A stretch of 64,000 bases of DNA from Eucommia ulmoides (GCA_016647705.1 CM028340.1:8619001-8683000); one strand, 5' to 3'; shown: positions 1 to 13,200, counted from the stretch's first letter. Notes: generated from the letters alone by a model not told the origin. Program-made: numbers and translations.

Positions 1-3000
1 AAATATTATAGATCAATACCTATTTTGGCAGTGCATTTGAGGAATTGTCACTAATAATAAAAAAAAAAGATTAAGAAAATTAGCTCTAACAATTGTTTCT
101 AATTCATCATCGTTTGTTTCCAGACTGGTTGTCTCTTCATGGCTTGCAATTCAAAGGAAAATTAAAAATTTCACCTTAATGTGTCCTTATTTTGTTTCTC
201 AATTAAAGTGGAGGTTGGTGTAGTACAGTAAGTAGTATTTAGATTCCAGTCTAGCCCATAATCTAGACATCAAACCCTAACTTGTGAAATTCAAAGTGAG
301 TGAGTACCTAGAGGATGAACCACTATTACATATAAGGAGGTTAGAGGTGGTGGTTGTTGCGATTATAGCGGTCCAATGCTGGAATGGAGAGAGATGAGAG
401 ATTGATGAGGGTGATGGTGATGGTGTTGTGCATCACTTGAGAGCGCGATAGAGAAAAACATACCTGGGCGCAGTGATGGAGATGGAATGGAGACGGCGGG
501 TGATAGCGATGGAAAGGTAGTGCCACAGCGATTGCGATAGAATGGGATTGGCGCAGTGATGGAACAACGATGGCGGAGGGAGAGAGGATGAAGGGGTTGA
601 AAGTTGGAAATGGAAATGGCAGTAGTGTGATCGAGGCGATGGTGGTTGAGCGGCAAATAAGAGGCGAGATGACTTTGAAGCACGAATTGGGGCTAGATTA
701 TAGAGAGAATTGGGCGGCTAAGTTTTAGGGTTTCGATATAGAGAGAGTAAGAGAATTCAAGTATACTTAATGTAACGGTTAAAAAATATATAATAAGGTA
801 AAAATTATATTAGGTATAAGATATATAAATATAAATATAAATATAAATACAGTTTATATTTATGTTAAGTTTTTAGATTAATCTGGACCGTTCTTTATGG
901 GGGATATAAAGAGTGCTTGAGATTCGCCTAGATCACTTATGTACATCCTATTTTATTATATAGATGGTTTTGCATTTGGGCTTCGGGCTCGGGCTTTAGG
1001 CTCAGACCTTGGGTAGCCCATATGTCGTGCTTGGGTTTCGGGTTGGGCTTCTCCAAAATATACAAAGCCCAAGCCCAACCGGAAGTCCTATGGGCTTGGA
1101 TTGGGTAGGTCTAATTTTGGGCTTGGGCTAGGCCAAGCCTGGTGGGCTTCGGGTAGCCCATGGACTTTAGACTTTTTGGAGACCACTGTCATAAACTTTC
1201 TGGTCATCCTTCGAAGAAAGACACAACAAAATTGCACTTCATACTCTTCTCTTTTGGTTTTAGTTAATAGGTATTTATCATTTATCTCTCTTGTTTGTTT
1301 GTCGTTAACCAGAGAGTTTCCCTAATATTTACTAAATACTAATTAGCTTCTCATCATTTTCTGTCATTGACCACTTAGTTCCCCTATAGGTAAAAATTTC
1401 CTAAAAATTTCATTGTAATGACAAATTTTAGCCTTAAACATTTAAAAATAAAAATAATTAAACAATTAAAATTAAAATATATAAATATTCTTTTAATTTT
1501 ATTTTTTTTAATATTTTTCGCTTTTATCTTTTTATACTAACATCTCTATTTTTAAAAAATATTTTCCTTTAGACCCATAATGATGATGCCGATGATGATA
1601 TTAAAAAAACTGCTCTCACGCCTCTTAGATTCCTCAGGACTTCTTTTTTTCTCTCTCTCTCAATCTGGAGCACAGATACCTGTGTGCTCCGATGAACAGA
1701 TCAGGTTGAGTTCAAAATCCGAAACGCAGGCTTTGTGGGTCTTTTGTCACAGACAGAGGAGGATGTTGGAGGATTTGATGTTGTTGTGGATGACATTGCC
1801 GGACACGTGGAGGTAAGCGATACCTCTGGCGACATTCATTTCTATTCTCATTCGGTTGTCCCAGTCTAGAGTCTAACCCAACCCACGGTTACCTACAAAT
1901 TCATATTTAATTACACCATCAGCTCCTAATGTTTCAAATTCATGTCGGTCACCGTCGTTCTCCCTGGCTACCAAACACGACCATAGAAGTGGAGCTCTTT
2001 GGCTTCGGTCTTCACGTCACTCCCCTCATTGCTGGTGGATCTCTTTGGCTTGTTGCAAATAAGAAGAAACGATCAAGATTTGAAGGAAAACCTCTAATAT
2101 TTGAAATTTACAAAAAAATTGATAAATTTAATTGGAGAGAGAGACGAAAGAAGAAGATTGACGGCCAATGGGGGGTGGCGGCAGATGGGGGTGGGGTGGG
2201 AGGTAAATGTAATTGTTCAATGAATTAAGGGTGAAAGTATATTTTTTAAATTTATTTTTTAGAAAATAAAAGAATAAACTTTTGACCCAAATAACTTTAG
2301 CACGAACGGCTAGAAACGGGTTGTGCATTTCTCACCCAAATGACTTTGGGTCAGGTCTCGGATCTGGCCTAAATAACCTATCCTGAACCAATGTACATCC
2401 CTAGTGGTGGCGTGGTAGCTGATTTGGGTAATCAGATAGCGGTGATCTCTTGTTGATGTGGTCGACATGTGTTGTTGAGTTGTCACCACGTGGCGTGACA
2501 CGTGTCAATACACATGTCTAGGGTTGATGTGGTTGTCTTAGGCTTATGACGATGGAATAGCTGCGTGCTTGAGTGGCGCGTGAGAGCACGTGTGACCTCT
2601 GATGGAGGTGTGGTTGGCGGCGTGTTGTTCGTCTCAACGAGACGATTTGGATGGTATGGTGGTTGACGGTGCCGGAGCAACGATTGTTGTTGTAGAGGCC
2701 AAACACGATGACGACGACGACGATGATTCTAGTGATGCGTGGAGGCTTTGAGGCGGTGGTTGAGTTTTTCTCTGATGGCGTTGGAATCGCCTTTACAAAG
2801 AGAGTCCGATGGTGGTGTCAAATTTTATGTTTAGTGGTTACTTGATGATAGAATGTACCGAAGGCAGTGAGTGTTGATTCAGAGAAGAAGGCAATGAAAT
2901 TTTAGTAAGAACATGGCTCGAAAAAATTCTTTTGAAATAATTGAGAGACAGAATATTAAAAAAGAATATAAGATGATTGTATTGATAAGTGTGAAAGTTG

Positions 3001-3479
3001 CAATTTACAAAAATAGCAAAAAGTCTATATATAGAGAGTGACTAAAGTTTTCTTAGTGGTATTGGGGTTTAAGTTAGTAGGTCAAGACCTATATACATAT
3101 ATTAACAATATTATTTTACTTTGTTCCCTCCACTCTGAAATTTTACATTTTACCATTTCCTCTTATAATAAATTGGAACATTAATTTTTTCATTTTTTAA
3201 GTTCGAACATTAATTTTTTCTTTTTTTAAGTTCACAAAAAAAATGAGTGAAAATAATTTTTTCATCTAAATTTTTATAAAATATACAAAATATCTTTATT
3301 TTAATTTTTATTCTATTTATTCTTTATTAAAAATAAAAAGAGAGATAGAGTTAGCGAAAGAAAAAAATGTTACTTTTCCTCGTTTATCTTTAAATACATT
3401 TAAATTAAAACAAAAAAAATTATTTTATATATAATATATGTTGAATAAAATGTGAATTTCTCGATAGTAGAAAAAGATA
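1..3479. other. Intergenic DNA without a supported gene
   Basis: AT-rich host-like sequence. Short open frames on both strands (for example 363-683 minus, 1580-1816 plus, 2483-2706 minus) are low-complexity or start in simple sequence, have no domain I recognise and no splice context, so none is called. It contains the GGGCTT-rich patch described separately, purine-skewed stretches near 340-720 and 2400-2760, and AT-rich DNA from 3060 to 3470. The stretch ends in the left target duplication of MULE-1 (3470-3479). Confidence 0.6.
966..1155. repeat. GGGCTT/GGGCTC-rich low-complexity repeat
   Basis: Short runs of GGGCTT, GGGCTC and GGGTAGCCC alternate on the plus strand, with complementary AAGCCC runs near 1064-1080, so the segment can fold back on itself. 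Such motifs are common near the ends of plant hAT-type MITEs, but I cannot find a clear pair of termini with an 8-bp duplication, so only a low-complexity repeat is called. Confidence 0.5.
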
Positions 3480-3934
3480 GGGTCGTTTACATGATACATA
3501 TTATTTTCATAAAAAAAAATTTGAAAACAAGTTTTTTTTTTTTTTTTTTTTTTAATTATATTACCAAACCCAAGTTACCCGGTGATTGGAAAACTGGGTT
3601 CTTAAACCGATGTTTAGAACATTAGGTTTGAAAAATTCAAAAATCAAATTTTGAAAACAATTTTTTTTTTTTTTTTTTTTGTTTTTAACTATATTACCAA
3701 ACCCAAGTTATCCGGTGATTGGAAAATTGGGTTCTTAAACTGATGTGCAGAACATCGGGTTTAAAAAATTCAAAAATCTTAAACCTGGTGTTCTGGACAC
3801 TGGGTTCATTTGAATATCACCAAACGATAATAATCACCGTTTGGTCAAACGGTGATATTACCGTTTGGGTTGGTCAAACGGTAATATGTACCGTTTGACC
3901 AAGGTTGCAGCTCAATCTTTGAGCGACCAAAAAG
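3480..3934. repeat. Left terminal inverted repeat of MULE-1
   Basis: It pairs with 18960-19425 in inverted orientation. Shared blocks are the terminal motif, a T-run, the phrase ACCAAACCCAAGTTACCCGG, and a set of hairpin motifs built on CCGTTTGGTCAAACGG (3836-3901). The block from the T-run to the AAAATTCAAAAATC phrase occurs twice in tandem here (about 3530-3650 and 3660-3775). Confidence 0.75.
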
Positions 3935-4415
3935 CACATTTTTTTAATTAAACAACTAAATTAACAAATCAAACTCAAATTAACTAACTAACTAACTAAC
4001 AATTTTTTTAAAAACAAAATATTATAATTTCTATTTTAAGTTATATTTTTTCACATGTATAATTTGTCAAACTTTGAGGAGCCAAAGTGTACATTTTTTA
4101 ATTAAACAAGTAAATTAATAAATTAAACTAAGTAACTAACAATTTTTTTTAAAAAAATAATATATTATAGTTTCTATTGGAATTTATATTTTTCCACATG
4201 TATAATTTGTCAAACTTTAAGGAACCAAAGTATACATTTTTTTTTAATTAAACAACTAAATTAATAAAAAAAAAATATATATTAAAATTTCTATTTTAAT
4301 TTATATTATAATTAAACTAACTAACAATTTTTTTTAAAACAATATATTATAATTTCTATTTTCTCATATGTGTAATTTGCCAAACTTTGAGGAGCCAAAG
4401 TGCATATTTTTTAAT
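3935..4415. repeat. AT-rich tandem array of MULE-1, left part
   Basis: Three to four imperfect units of about 100-120 bp, each with a CAAACTTTGAGGAGCCAAAG phrase, an ATTAAACAACTAAATTAAC phrase and an AATATATTATAATTTCTATT phrase. The same unit continues after the inserted retrotransposon at 18268. A related but longer unit fills the inner arms of MULE-2. Confidence 0.75.
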
Positions 4416-6368
4416 TGACGTGTCCTGATTTTCCGAAGAGGAAAAAAATATTAAATAATAAATAGGAGCTTACGGAGAGGGGATTTTTAAAGCGCCGATT
4501 TTCTCAAAAAATGTACTTAGGCCCTTTTAAAAATAAGGAGTCACCACCTAGCATTAGGTTTAAATGGTGTGCTAGGTCACCAAATTTTTAAAAAACAATT
4601 TAAAAGACCTAAGCAAAAAATTGATTTCAAAAATACGGTCCAACTAAATATTCATTTAAAGGCTTGGGGGTCGGTTACCCCCGGAGAAGGTGTTAGGCAC
4701 CCCGAGACACCCGTTCGAAAACGGTACCTTATGTCCAATTAAGTCTAATTAGTTTAGTCCGAGTGTTTTATTTTATTTTATTTTAAAATCATTTCCTTCT
4801 TATAAAACCTTTTGGTATTTTCACAAATAAGGTGGGACAATTTTTTAGATTTTTTGGAATGTCCCCCCGGTATAACCTCTTATCGAATATTAAGAATTCG
4901 ACAAGGATAGTCCCCGGGGGTTTTTATGTATATTTCCAAGAGACTTGTTTAATTTAAATTAGGCAAACTAAATAGATTAAAGAGAGTAAAATATGAATGC
5001 AAAAACTAACATCTAGATGAATTTATTTTTTTATGCAAAGTGACTAAAAAAATTAAAAAATTTAATTTAAATATGTCAATGCAAAACGATATGAATAATA
5101 TGAATTGAATATGGAAACACTACATGAATTAACGTGATTATGCGTGGCAATGATTTAATTATTTAATATAAAAAATAAGTGGTGTGCGTGTTGTGACTAA
5201 AATAAAAAAGTAGGGTGGAAAAATATAAAAAAAAATAATAAAAGTATAAGTGGTGAAAATGTCCTAAATATGCTGTTTAAATGATACAAAAATAAATATG
5301 CTAAACAAATGAAAAATATTTATTTTAAGTTTGCCCGATTAATTTAAAGAAATCTCCATTTGAAATTTTCTCAAATTCTATGGATATGAGAATTGATGGA
5401 AGATTTGCGAAAATAATTTTGTTGGAATTAATCTTTCTGAAACTTAAACGAAATCATACGAAAAATTTACCGAGGGAAGAGATTTTCTAAAACCATTTGT
5501 TTCTAAATTTTACTCGAGTCAGGGAATGAAAACGAGGTCACGAAAAACTCTCCCACGATTTATCGAATCGTTGGATTCATCTTAAGGTTCGTAAGGGTTA
5601 ATTCCTACAAATAAAAGATTTTATTATTATTATTATTATTATTTTTTAATTTTTTTTTGAGTTTTGATAACAAGAATAAATCAAATAAATAAATAAAAAA
5701 TATAGAAAAATAAATAATGAAAATATACCGGTTCTAGACCAAGAATCTCAATATCCGGGTTTTTCTCTCTTGCAGACGGTTGCCCGAAAGGGTTTTGAGA
5801 ATAACTCTTCTAAAGAGGGTGACTCATTTTAATTTTTGAATGAATCAAGTGGAGAAAGAGGGTCCTATTTATTGAAAAATATGGGGCGTGGGAAACCCTA
5901 AAAAATAGGTCTGGCTGCCAAAGCTCAGTCCAAGTTGGATTGGCAAAGGGTAAAATAGAAAGATAAGGGCAAAAATTAGTTCTAGGGTTGCGGGTGCGTG
6001 AACACACGCGCCCTGTCCACCACTTCCGTCAGCGACACGTGGCGAGGGGTGATTGGCCCTTTCTCTCTCTCTTTCTCACGTGCACATACACATGGAAGGG
6101 GTGGGACCCTCATTCTTTCTCTCTTTGACTTTTTTTTTCTCTCTCTCTCTCTCTCACTCTCACTCACAGTCTCTCTCTCTCTTATCTTTCTTCTTTCCTT
6201 TCTCTCTTTCTCTCTCTCTCTCTCTCTCAATTTTCACAAGAAAAAAAGAAGGGGGGCCCATTCTCCTTTATCCCCTTTTTATTTTGCTCCCCTTATTTCT
6301 CATTCTTTCAATTTCAAACCCCATTTCTTTCTTCTTTCAATTTCATCCATTTTTCTTCTTTCAATTTT

Positions 6369-6416
<48 letters not shown>

Positions 6417-6509
6417 AAAATAAGTAAAATAAAAATAAAGTTAAACAATACAAAGTCAACTAAAATAAAACATAAAATTTTGCGGGCCGATCAAAATACC
6501 GTGTCTACA
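4416..6509 (-). repeat. 3' LTR of element A
   Basis: In element orientation it starts TGTAGACACGG (6509) and ends GACACGTCA (4416), the usual TG...CA. It aligns with 16162-18267. Inside it are a CT-rich microsatellite (about 6060-6235) and a TA run (about 6378-6412). Relative to the right copy it lacks about 330 bp between about 5700 and 5730. Its TATA region is altered (CAATAAATAGG at about 5870 where the right copy has CTATAAATAGG). Confidence 0.85.
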
Positions 6510-6510
6510 A

Positions 6511-6525
6511 CTGTCTCTCTTTGTT
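6511..6525 (-). other. Polypurine tract of element A
   Basis: On the minus strand the bases just before the 3' LTR read ACAAAGAGAGACAG, a purine-rich tract in the position used to prime plus-strand DNA synthesis. Confidence 0.6.
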
Positions 6526-6846
6526 ATGCGAGTTTTACTTGCTTAACAAAGACAAAAGACCACGTCATTTTGATTGTCCCATTTTCTAAATTTTCAAAGC
6601 ATTTTTTTTGAAGTTTTATAACAAAAGGCAAAATTAGATAAAAGCGATCATTTTCATGACGTGATGGAAAAATATGGGAATGGAATATGGATGAATTGCG
6701 ACTGAACCCTACGAGGGTTGCCTACGTATCTCGACAGTGCCAAGAATCAAGTCACACGTAGTTCAGCATATGCCCCAAGCGGGGTGATGAAAGAATGCAA
6801 AAGTTAAGTGGCTCTCACGAATGGCAATCAAGAATATAGAAAAGAG

Positions 6847-7414
6847 TCATCACGGAGAGGCCAAATATAAATGAAAAAACCATCATGGAGAGGCAAAAAT
6901 GCAAAAAATAAAAAACCACCACGAAGGGGCATAATGCAAAAAATGACAAACCACCACAGAGGGGCATAATGTAAAAATGAAAGGCCATCACGAAGAGACA
7001 CAAATGCAAAGTAGAAAGCCATCACTTATAGGCTGAATGCAAAAATGGAAAAGCCATCATGGAGAGGCAAAATACAAAATGAAAAGGCTATCACGGAGAG
7101 GCAAAAATGCAAAAATGAAAAGCCACCACGGAGGGGTATAATGCAAAAAATGAAAAGCCACTACAAAGGGGCAAAATGCAAAAAATAAAAAGCCACCACG
7201 GAGGGACAAAATGCTGAATGAAAAGCCACCGCGAATGGGCATAATGCAAAAAAAAAAGGCCATCACGGAGAGGCAAAATGCAAAAATGAAAAGGCCATCA
7301 CGGAAAGGCCAAATGCAAAAAATGAAAAGCCGCCATGGGGGGCATAATGCAAAAGAAACGCCATCACGAAGAGGCAGAATGCAAATGGAAAAGCCAACAC
7401 AGACGGGCGGGTGT
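6847..7414 (-). repeat. Tandem array in the 3' UTR of element A, about 17 units of 31-36 bp
   Basis: On the plus strand each unit starts CATCACGGAGAGGC or a variant such as CACCACGGAGGGGC, then A-rich DNA with ATGCAAAAA, and the next unit follows directly. About 17 diverged copies are visible. The array lies between the integrase stop (8575) and the polypurine tract, that is, in the 3' UTR. Tandem repeats in the 3' UTR are known for Ogre and related plant elements and can seed satellites. It is not a CRISPR array: there are no unique spacers. Confidence 0.85.
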
Positions 7415-8312
7415 GAACTAAGGGTAGAATATAAAATGTGCCCTCGCCAGTGGCTGGGGCTGCCTAGTTCAAAAACTCCCTAAATGCAAAAATAGATAAA
7501 TTCTATGTAATGTGCCCTAGCCTTGGGCTAAGGAAAAATTGACACTTTGATAACCGAACCTTTACAGGTTGCCTACGTACCTTAGTATTACGTTGAGGAT
7601 CAGGTTTAGCTTAGTTCACTGAATGCACCTTTTAGGGCAAAATGCATACCTGGATGCTCATTTAGAGCTTCTGAATTTTCAGCAATAAGAGTTTCCAATT
7701 TGGGTCGGAGGGTAAGAAGTCTTAGTGATAGGGAAATCCATGCGTCTAGTCCCTTTGAGATCCTTGTAACTGGACAGAAAAACACATGCAACACAGAAAT
7801 TTAGTCTGAAAAACTTGTTACCTTTGACGACTCGTAATTCCGTTCTCCCTTTTTCCGTCGCAATCTCTCGGTTGATGGCACTTAACTTTCTCGGGACAGC
7901 ATCGGGAGATTTTTCTATCTCATCCTTCTGTCAATTTTAAAGGTGCACCTTCTGGAGGTTTTCTCTGGGTTACTGGCAGGGTCTGGTTTTGAACAACATC
8001 CCAATCAACTTTTATTTCACTAAACCTGTCGATTCTCATTTCTTCTCTTCCGCCAGGCATCTTTAGTACTAGGGGAATCATATACTCCTGTTTTCTTTGT
8101 ATTTCTTAAGTTCTGCAAAACTAATTTAGCCAAATATGGAAAAATGTGTAAAACCTTACCCTCAAAATAGGTACCTTCATCACCAGATATGTTTACTGCC
8201 GGATTCAAAGCTGGACTGTCTGACAAATATGATTTCAATACAAATTCGAGGCATCCTTGATGTTCCTTTTCACAGATTCGAACTCCTTCCAAATCCATCA
8301 AGTTCCGATTTT

Positions 8313-8343
<31 letters not shown>

Positions 8344-8404
8344 CAGTCAATGAAGATCGGCCATAGTGGAATTCTGAAAATGACCCCCTGAGCGATCACC
8401 TGTT

Positions 8405-8438
<34 letters not shown>

Positions 8439-8574
8439 GTACGGTCTTTACATTCTTTTTATGGCGCTCTTTCGAGTTTTCACTATGTTCGAGCTGCACT
8501 TTATTTTTTTTATTTTTTTTAGAAATAAATAATCAGAAATCAAAATAAACTTACTTAGAAAGGAAAGATCTTTA
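7415..8574 (-). other. Rest of the 3' untranslated region of element A
   Basis: No supported gene. It holds two blocks with a CCTACGAGGGTTGCCTACGTA-like phrase (about 6708-6727 and 7558-7577), suggesting an older partial duplication, and long T runs at about 8317-8343 and 8409-8438. Confidence 0.5.
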
Positions 8575-9830
8575 TTAGGCAAAGTATTTCTTTACAAAAT
8601 TCGAGTTTAGAGGCTCGGAAAATATATCACCATCTATTTCCTAGAGAATCAACACTTTACCACTCAAAGCCTTGTCGACAATAAAAGGACCTTCCCAATT
8701 TGGGGCGAACTTGCCCTTAGTTTCATCTTAGAAAGGGAAGATTTTCTTCAATACCAACTCACCGGCCCTGAAGACTCTGAGGCGTACCCGCTTATCATGA
8801 GCTCTGGCAATTCTCTGTTTGTAACATTGTCCGTGGCATATCGGTGTTAGTTGCTTTTCATCGATTAAGCAAAGTTGATCCAATTTTTGTCATACCTATT
8901 CAGTTTCATAGAGCTCGACCTCTATGAGCACTCACAGAGATGGAATTTCCACTTCAGCTGGTATCACCGCTTCTGTGCCATAGACCAAAGAGTAGAGGGT
9001 TGCCACTGTAGAGGTCCGAACCGAAGTCCGGTAAGCTATCAAAGCATACAGAAGCATATCATCCCATTCTTTATAGTTATCAATCATCTTCTGGAGGATT
9101 TTCTTTATATTCTTATTGGCGGCTTCCACTACTCCATTTATCTTTGGACGGTAAGGCGCTGAGTTTCTGTGCTCGATCTTGAACTATTGACATATTTCCT
9201 GTATTTTCGAGCCTTTCAGATTTTTAGCATTGTCGGTTATCAGAGCTTGCGGAAAACCGTATCTCGACACAATATTTTCTTTCATAAACCCAGCTACTGT
9301 CCTTTGAGTTACTCGAGCCATGGAGACAACCTCTATCCACTTGGTAAAATAATCAATCGCCACCAGGATAAAGTGATGACCACTTGGCGCTTTAGGGGTA
9401 ACTTCTCCAATAACATATATACCCCCACATTGAGAAGGGCCATAGGGTCGCCAAGCAATGAAGTTGCGAAAGTGGAACATGGATTTGATCGCCGTGAATC
9501 TGACACTTATGGCATCTTCGAACAAACTGCACACAATCACTTTTCATTGTTAGCAAAAAATGATCGGTCCTCAAGATCTTCTTAGTGAGCATGAAGCCAC
9601 TCATGTGGGGTCCACATATACCACCGTTGACTTCTTTCATCAACTAGATGGCCTCTTTGACTCCAACATATCTCAACAGGCCCATATCAGGGGAGCGTTT
9701 GTACAGAGTCAGAAGAATTGGCCTGCTAACCTCCGGAGGGTTTTTCGATCGATACTTGATGCTCCTTCTAAATATTCTTCATTTTTAGGAAGTTTTTTAT
9801 GTCATGGTACCACGGGTCTTTGGCTGGTTT
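8575..9830 (-). pseudogene. Integrase of element A (broken)
   Basis: Would insert retrotransposon DNA into the host genome. Reading leftward: a zinc-binding segment with CGPHMSG and CHKCQ (about 9540-9625), the catalytic core with VAIDYFTKW and TDN motifs (about 9195-9375), the AYRTSVRTST region (about 9000-9030), and a C-terminal tail ending NSNFVKKYFA at the stop 8575-8577. Frames change at least twice (near 9130-9190 and near 9450) and several stops interrupt the tail, so no intact protein is possible. The sequence style resembles Ogre integrases, as I know the family. Confidence 0.8.
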
Positions 9831-11640
9831 AGATTCAAGTTGACAACAGTGGGTCAGTCGACGTTGAACTCGGATTGCCACCGGAATGATATCATCCTCC
9901 TTCCGAGTGATAGAGATCATAGACGCCAAGGTAGCTAAGGCATCGACAAAGTCATTCTTGAGCCTCGGTATACTTTCAAACTCGATTATCGTGAATCACT
10001 CGCATAACTCCAGGAGGTGATTGTTATAGGCTATCAACGTTAAATCTCTTGTGGCATACTTATCCGTCACCTGATTAATTATCAACTCAGAATCCCCGAA
10101 CACTAGTAGTTCTTCGATCTTCATGACAACAACCAATTAGAGTCCCAAAATACATGCCTTGTACTCAGCTCGATTATTAGTACTCTAGAACTTTAACTTG
10201 GAAGCCACTGGATAATGCTGTTTGCTCGGAGAAACCAGAACGACTCTGATTCCGACCTCTCGAGAGTTCACTGCTCCGTCAAAAAATATTTTCCAAACTG
10301 TTTCTTCATCTTCTTCTTCTACCACATGAATCGACTCATCGGGGAATAACGTCTCAAGAGGCTGGTGATCCGTTTGAGCTGGACAATTAGCCAACTAATC
10401 TACTATCGCCTAACCCTTTACTAAATTTTGGGTCTTGTAGATGATATCGAACTCCGTTAGCAGCATCTGCCATTTTGCAACTTTTCATGACAGAATCGAT
10501 TTCTCAAAGATGTACTTTAAGGGATCCATCCTGGCTATCAAGTAGGTAGTCAGTGGAAGCATATAATGGCGCAGTCTCTGAGTAGACTAGGCTAATGCAC
10601 AACAGGTCCTCTCCAGCAAGGTGTAATTCTCCTCGTACTTCGTAAAGTGCTTGCTAAGGTAGTAGATGGCTTGTTCTTTCTTTTCAGATTTATCGAGTTG
10701 TTCGAGAATAGCTCCCATGGAAGAGTTGAGAGCTGACAAATATAGCAACAATGGAACCCCCTCCCGAGGGGGCACTAGAACTGGAGGGTTGGTTAGATAG
10801 ACTTTAATCTTCTCCAAGGAAATTTGACAATCTTCATTCCATTACCCGTCACTCTCTTTTCGAGGTAGCTTGAAGATTGCCTCACAAGTGTCAGTGAGCT
10901 GGAAGAGGAATCAGGCTATGAAATTCAATCGACCCAAAAAACCTTGGATCTCCTTCTCATTTTTTGGTGATGGCATCTCACAAATGGATTTTGTTTTTGC
11001 AGGGTCAATCTCGATTCCATGGAGATTTACCATGAAACCAAGAAGCTTTCCAGAAGTTACCTCGAAAGCGCATTTTGCTGGATTGAGCTTGAGCTGATAT
11101 TTTTAAAGTTTGTCGAACATCCTTTTCAAATGGCCGAGGTGGTCCTCGTTTTCCTGAGATTTAACAATCATGTCATCCACATATACCTCTATCTCCTTGT
11201 GTAATATATCATGAAAGAGGGTTGTCATTGCTCTTTGGTACGTTGCCTCGACATTTTTGAGACCAAAAGGCAATGCCCTATAGGAAAAGACTCCCTATGG
11301 TATGGTAAAGACTGTCTTTTCTCGATCTTCCTCATCCATTAGAATCTGATTATATCTAGAAAAACCATAGACGAAGGAATAGATATTTCGCCCCCACAGT
11401 ATTGTCGATGATGATATAAATGTTTGGCAGCGAAAAATCATCTTTTGGACTTGTCCGGTTGAGATCCCGATAATCCACGCAGACTCTGATTTTTCCCGAG
11501 GACTTTGGTACTGGAACAAAATTTGAGAGCCATTCACTGTAGTTACAAACTTCGATGATTCGGGCATTAAACTATTTCACAATCTCCTCTTTGACCTCAA
11601 GGCTGACAGTAGGCCTTAGCTTTTTCAACTTTTATTTGAT
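9831..11640 (-). pseudogene. Reverse transcriptase and RNase H of element A (broken)
   Basis: Reverse transcriptase copies element RNA into DNA and RNase H removes the RNA. The catalytic YVDD box is at 11172-11183, within VYVDDMIVKS. It is preceded by a LPFGLKN-like segment near 11260 and followed by an LLYLSALNSSMGAIL segment (10587-10817), which belongs to the RT-RNase H connection. An RNase H motif FFDGAVN lies at about 10270. Stops and frame changes occur about every 200-300 bp, for example before 10817 and after 10587. Confidence 0.8.
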
Positions 11641-12800
11641 CGGCACATTCCCAAGCTTTAGCAGAAGCTTATGGGTTATGATACTTTTGTTTAACCTCAC
11701 CATGTCATCGTAGGACCAAGCAAAAATATTTTGATAGGCAACCAGGAGCGTCGTCAACTCTTTATTTTCCGAAGTAGTGAGGGCTGATCCAATCTTCACT
11801 TCTTTCAACTTTTCCGGGGTCCCCAAGTTTATCAATTCTATTTCGTCAATGCTAGGAATCGGCTTGTTTTCAAATTCCGCAAAGGCTTTTCGGATCTCAC
11901 CATCGTCTGGCTGGCAAAAGTCATATTCTGTTTCTACTCCCATCAGATTATGGCCCAATTCTGTATTGAAATCATACTCATCACACTCTAGCTCAGTTAT
12001 ATCGCATGCATCATATACTGGTAACTTAGGCAACCTGAAAGAGTAAAAATTTAAACATTTTAGACCATAGAGTGAATGAAATAGAATTGCATTCATTAAA
12101 TTTCAAAGAAAGCCATTACAAAGCAAAATTTATTTCCATCTAGAAGGCTAGCTGAATGGAAGGGTGAGTACAGAAATTTTTCCCAATTTTACCGAAACGT
12201 CCGGCGAATCTGGAGGGAATAAGAATCCCAATTCTGTAGTTTTTCACCCCCTTTGGTTCGAATACCAGACCCATGACTTAGTGCTGCCTCCTTTCCCAGA
12301 ATTACGTTCACAACTTCCTCAATTATCACTTTCTCAGGGTGTAACTTGAATCCTACAATCTCCTCCCATTTGTTGATGGTTTCTGCAGGATAAGGGAAGG
12401 CGACCGGGATATGTGGAATTTCCATTGGCTAGTTGTCCGAGAATTCGTCTCTCTGCTTTATGAAGAATTTAGCCCTGTCTGTTCTTGTCGGCTCGTATCC
12501 CAACCCGAATCTCCCCCTCTTCTCTTTGACTTTTATCGGCTCTGTAATTCCATCTAAGTTCTTGCCCAGTCCTCTCCTGGGGATGCAGCCCAAAGACTTT
12601 ATCTCTTTAGCAACAAAGCCACAGTGTTAGACAATGACGGTGCCAACTCGTGTCCTCATTCCTTAACGAAAGTAGTATTCGCAATGTCGAACACAAGATA
12701 AGAGGCTTCAACCTTTTCTTTTTCTTTTTTCTCATCTATTAACGAGACATATCGACTTATCACTTGACGGAAGGGTGTGATACCCTAATCGGCTTTGATC
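11641..12800 (-). pseudogene. Protease-RT linker of element A (broken)
   Basis: The longest frame is 11632-12096, with an acidic segment and SWSYDDM, a motif seen just before the reverse transcriptase domain of Ty3/Gypsy elements (FAWSYDDM at about 11700-11725). The stretch 12100-12800 continues in changing frames with several stops. Confidence 0.6.
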
Positions 12801-13200
12801 ACATAAAGTGTGTCGTCAATGATGAACTTGATCTTCTGGTATAGGGATGAAGGCATTGCCGCAACATTACGAATCCACGGCCTCCCCAACAATAGGTTGT
12901 ACGAAGTAGGTATTTTGAGCACTTGGAACTTTACATTGAACTGGATCGGGCCAACTTCAATCGGTAGGTCAATCTCTCCGACGCTATCTCTCTTGGCCCC
13001 ATCGAAAGCCCTGATAACTATTTTTGACGGTCGAATCTATGACAAATCTATCCCTAATTCTTCCAATGTCGACAAAGGGCAGATATTCAAAGTTGAACCA
13101 TTACCAACCAACACCCGAGCTATGAACATTCTGTGGCTTTCTACCGTGATATTCAGGGACTTGTTGTGACTTGTTCATTCTTCGTCAATCTCATCATTGG
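12801..13200 (-). pseudogene. Aspartic protease region of element A, active site degenerate
   Basis: Would cut the Gag-Pol precursor. The segment VLVGNGSTLN (about 13085-13120) is where the family has an Asp-x-Gly-Ser/Thr active site; here the Asp position reads Gly. Further along is a YNLLLGRPWI segment (about 12895-12925), the conserved second half of retropepsins. Stops flank it. Confidence 0.7.

Noticed and set aside
363-683. 106-codon minus-strand frame with His/Pro-rich product
   Set aside because: Low-complexity, purine-biased DNA; no domain, no splice context and an equally long frame overlaps in another phase.
1580-1816. 78-codon plus-strand frame
   Set aside because: Starts in an ATGATG repeat, no recognisable motif, AT-rich surroundings without promoter signal.
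5982-6427. Overlapping open frames on both strands with Ser/Leu- or Arg/Glu-rich products
   Set aside because: They are translations of the CT microsatellite and TA run in the LTR of element A.
6815-7483. Several open frames on both strands, and a CRISPR-like regular repeat
   Set aside because: The frames come from a 31-36 bp tandem array. There are no unique spacers between repeats, and the array lies in the 3' UTR of a retrotransposon.
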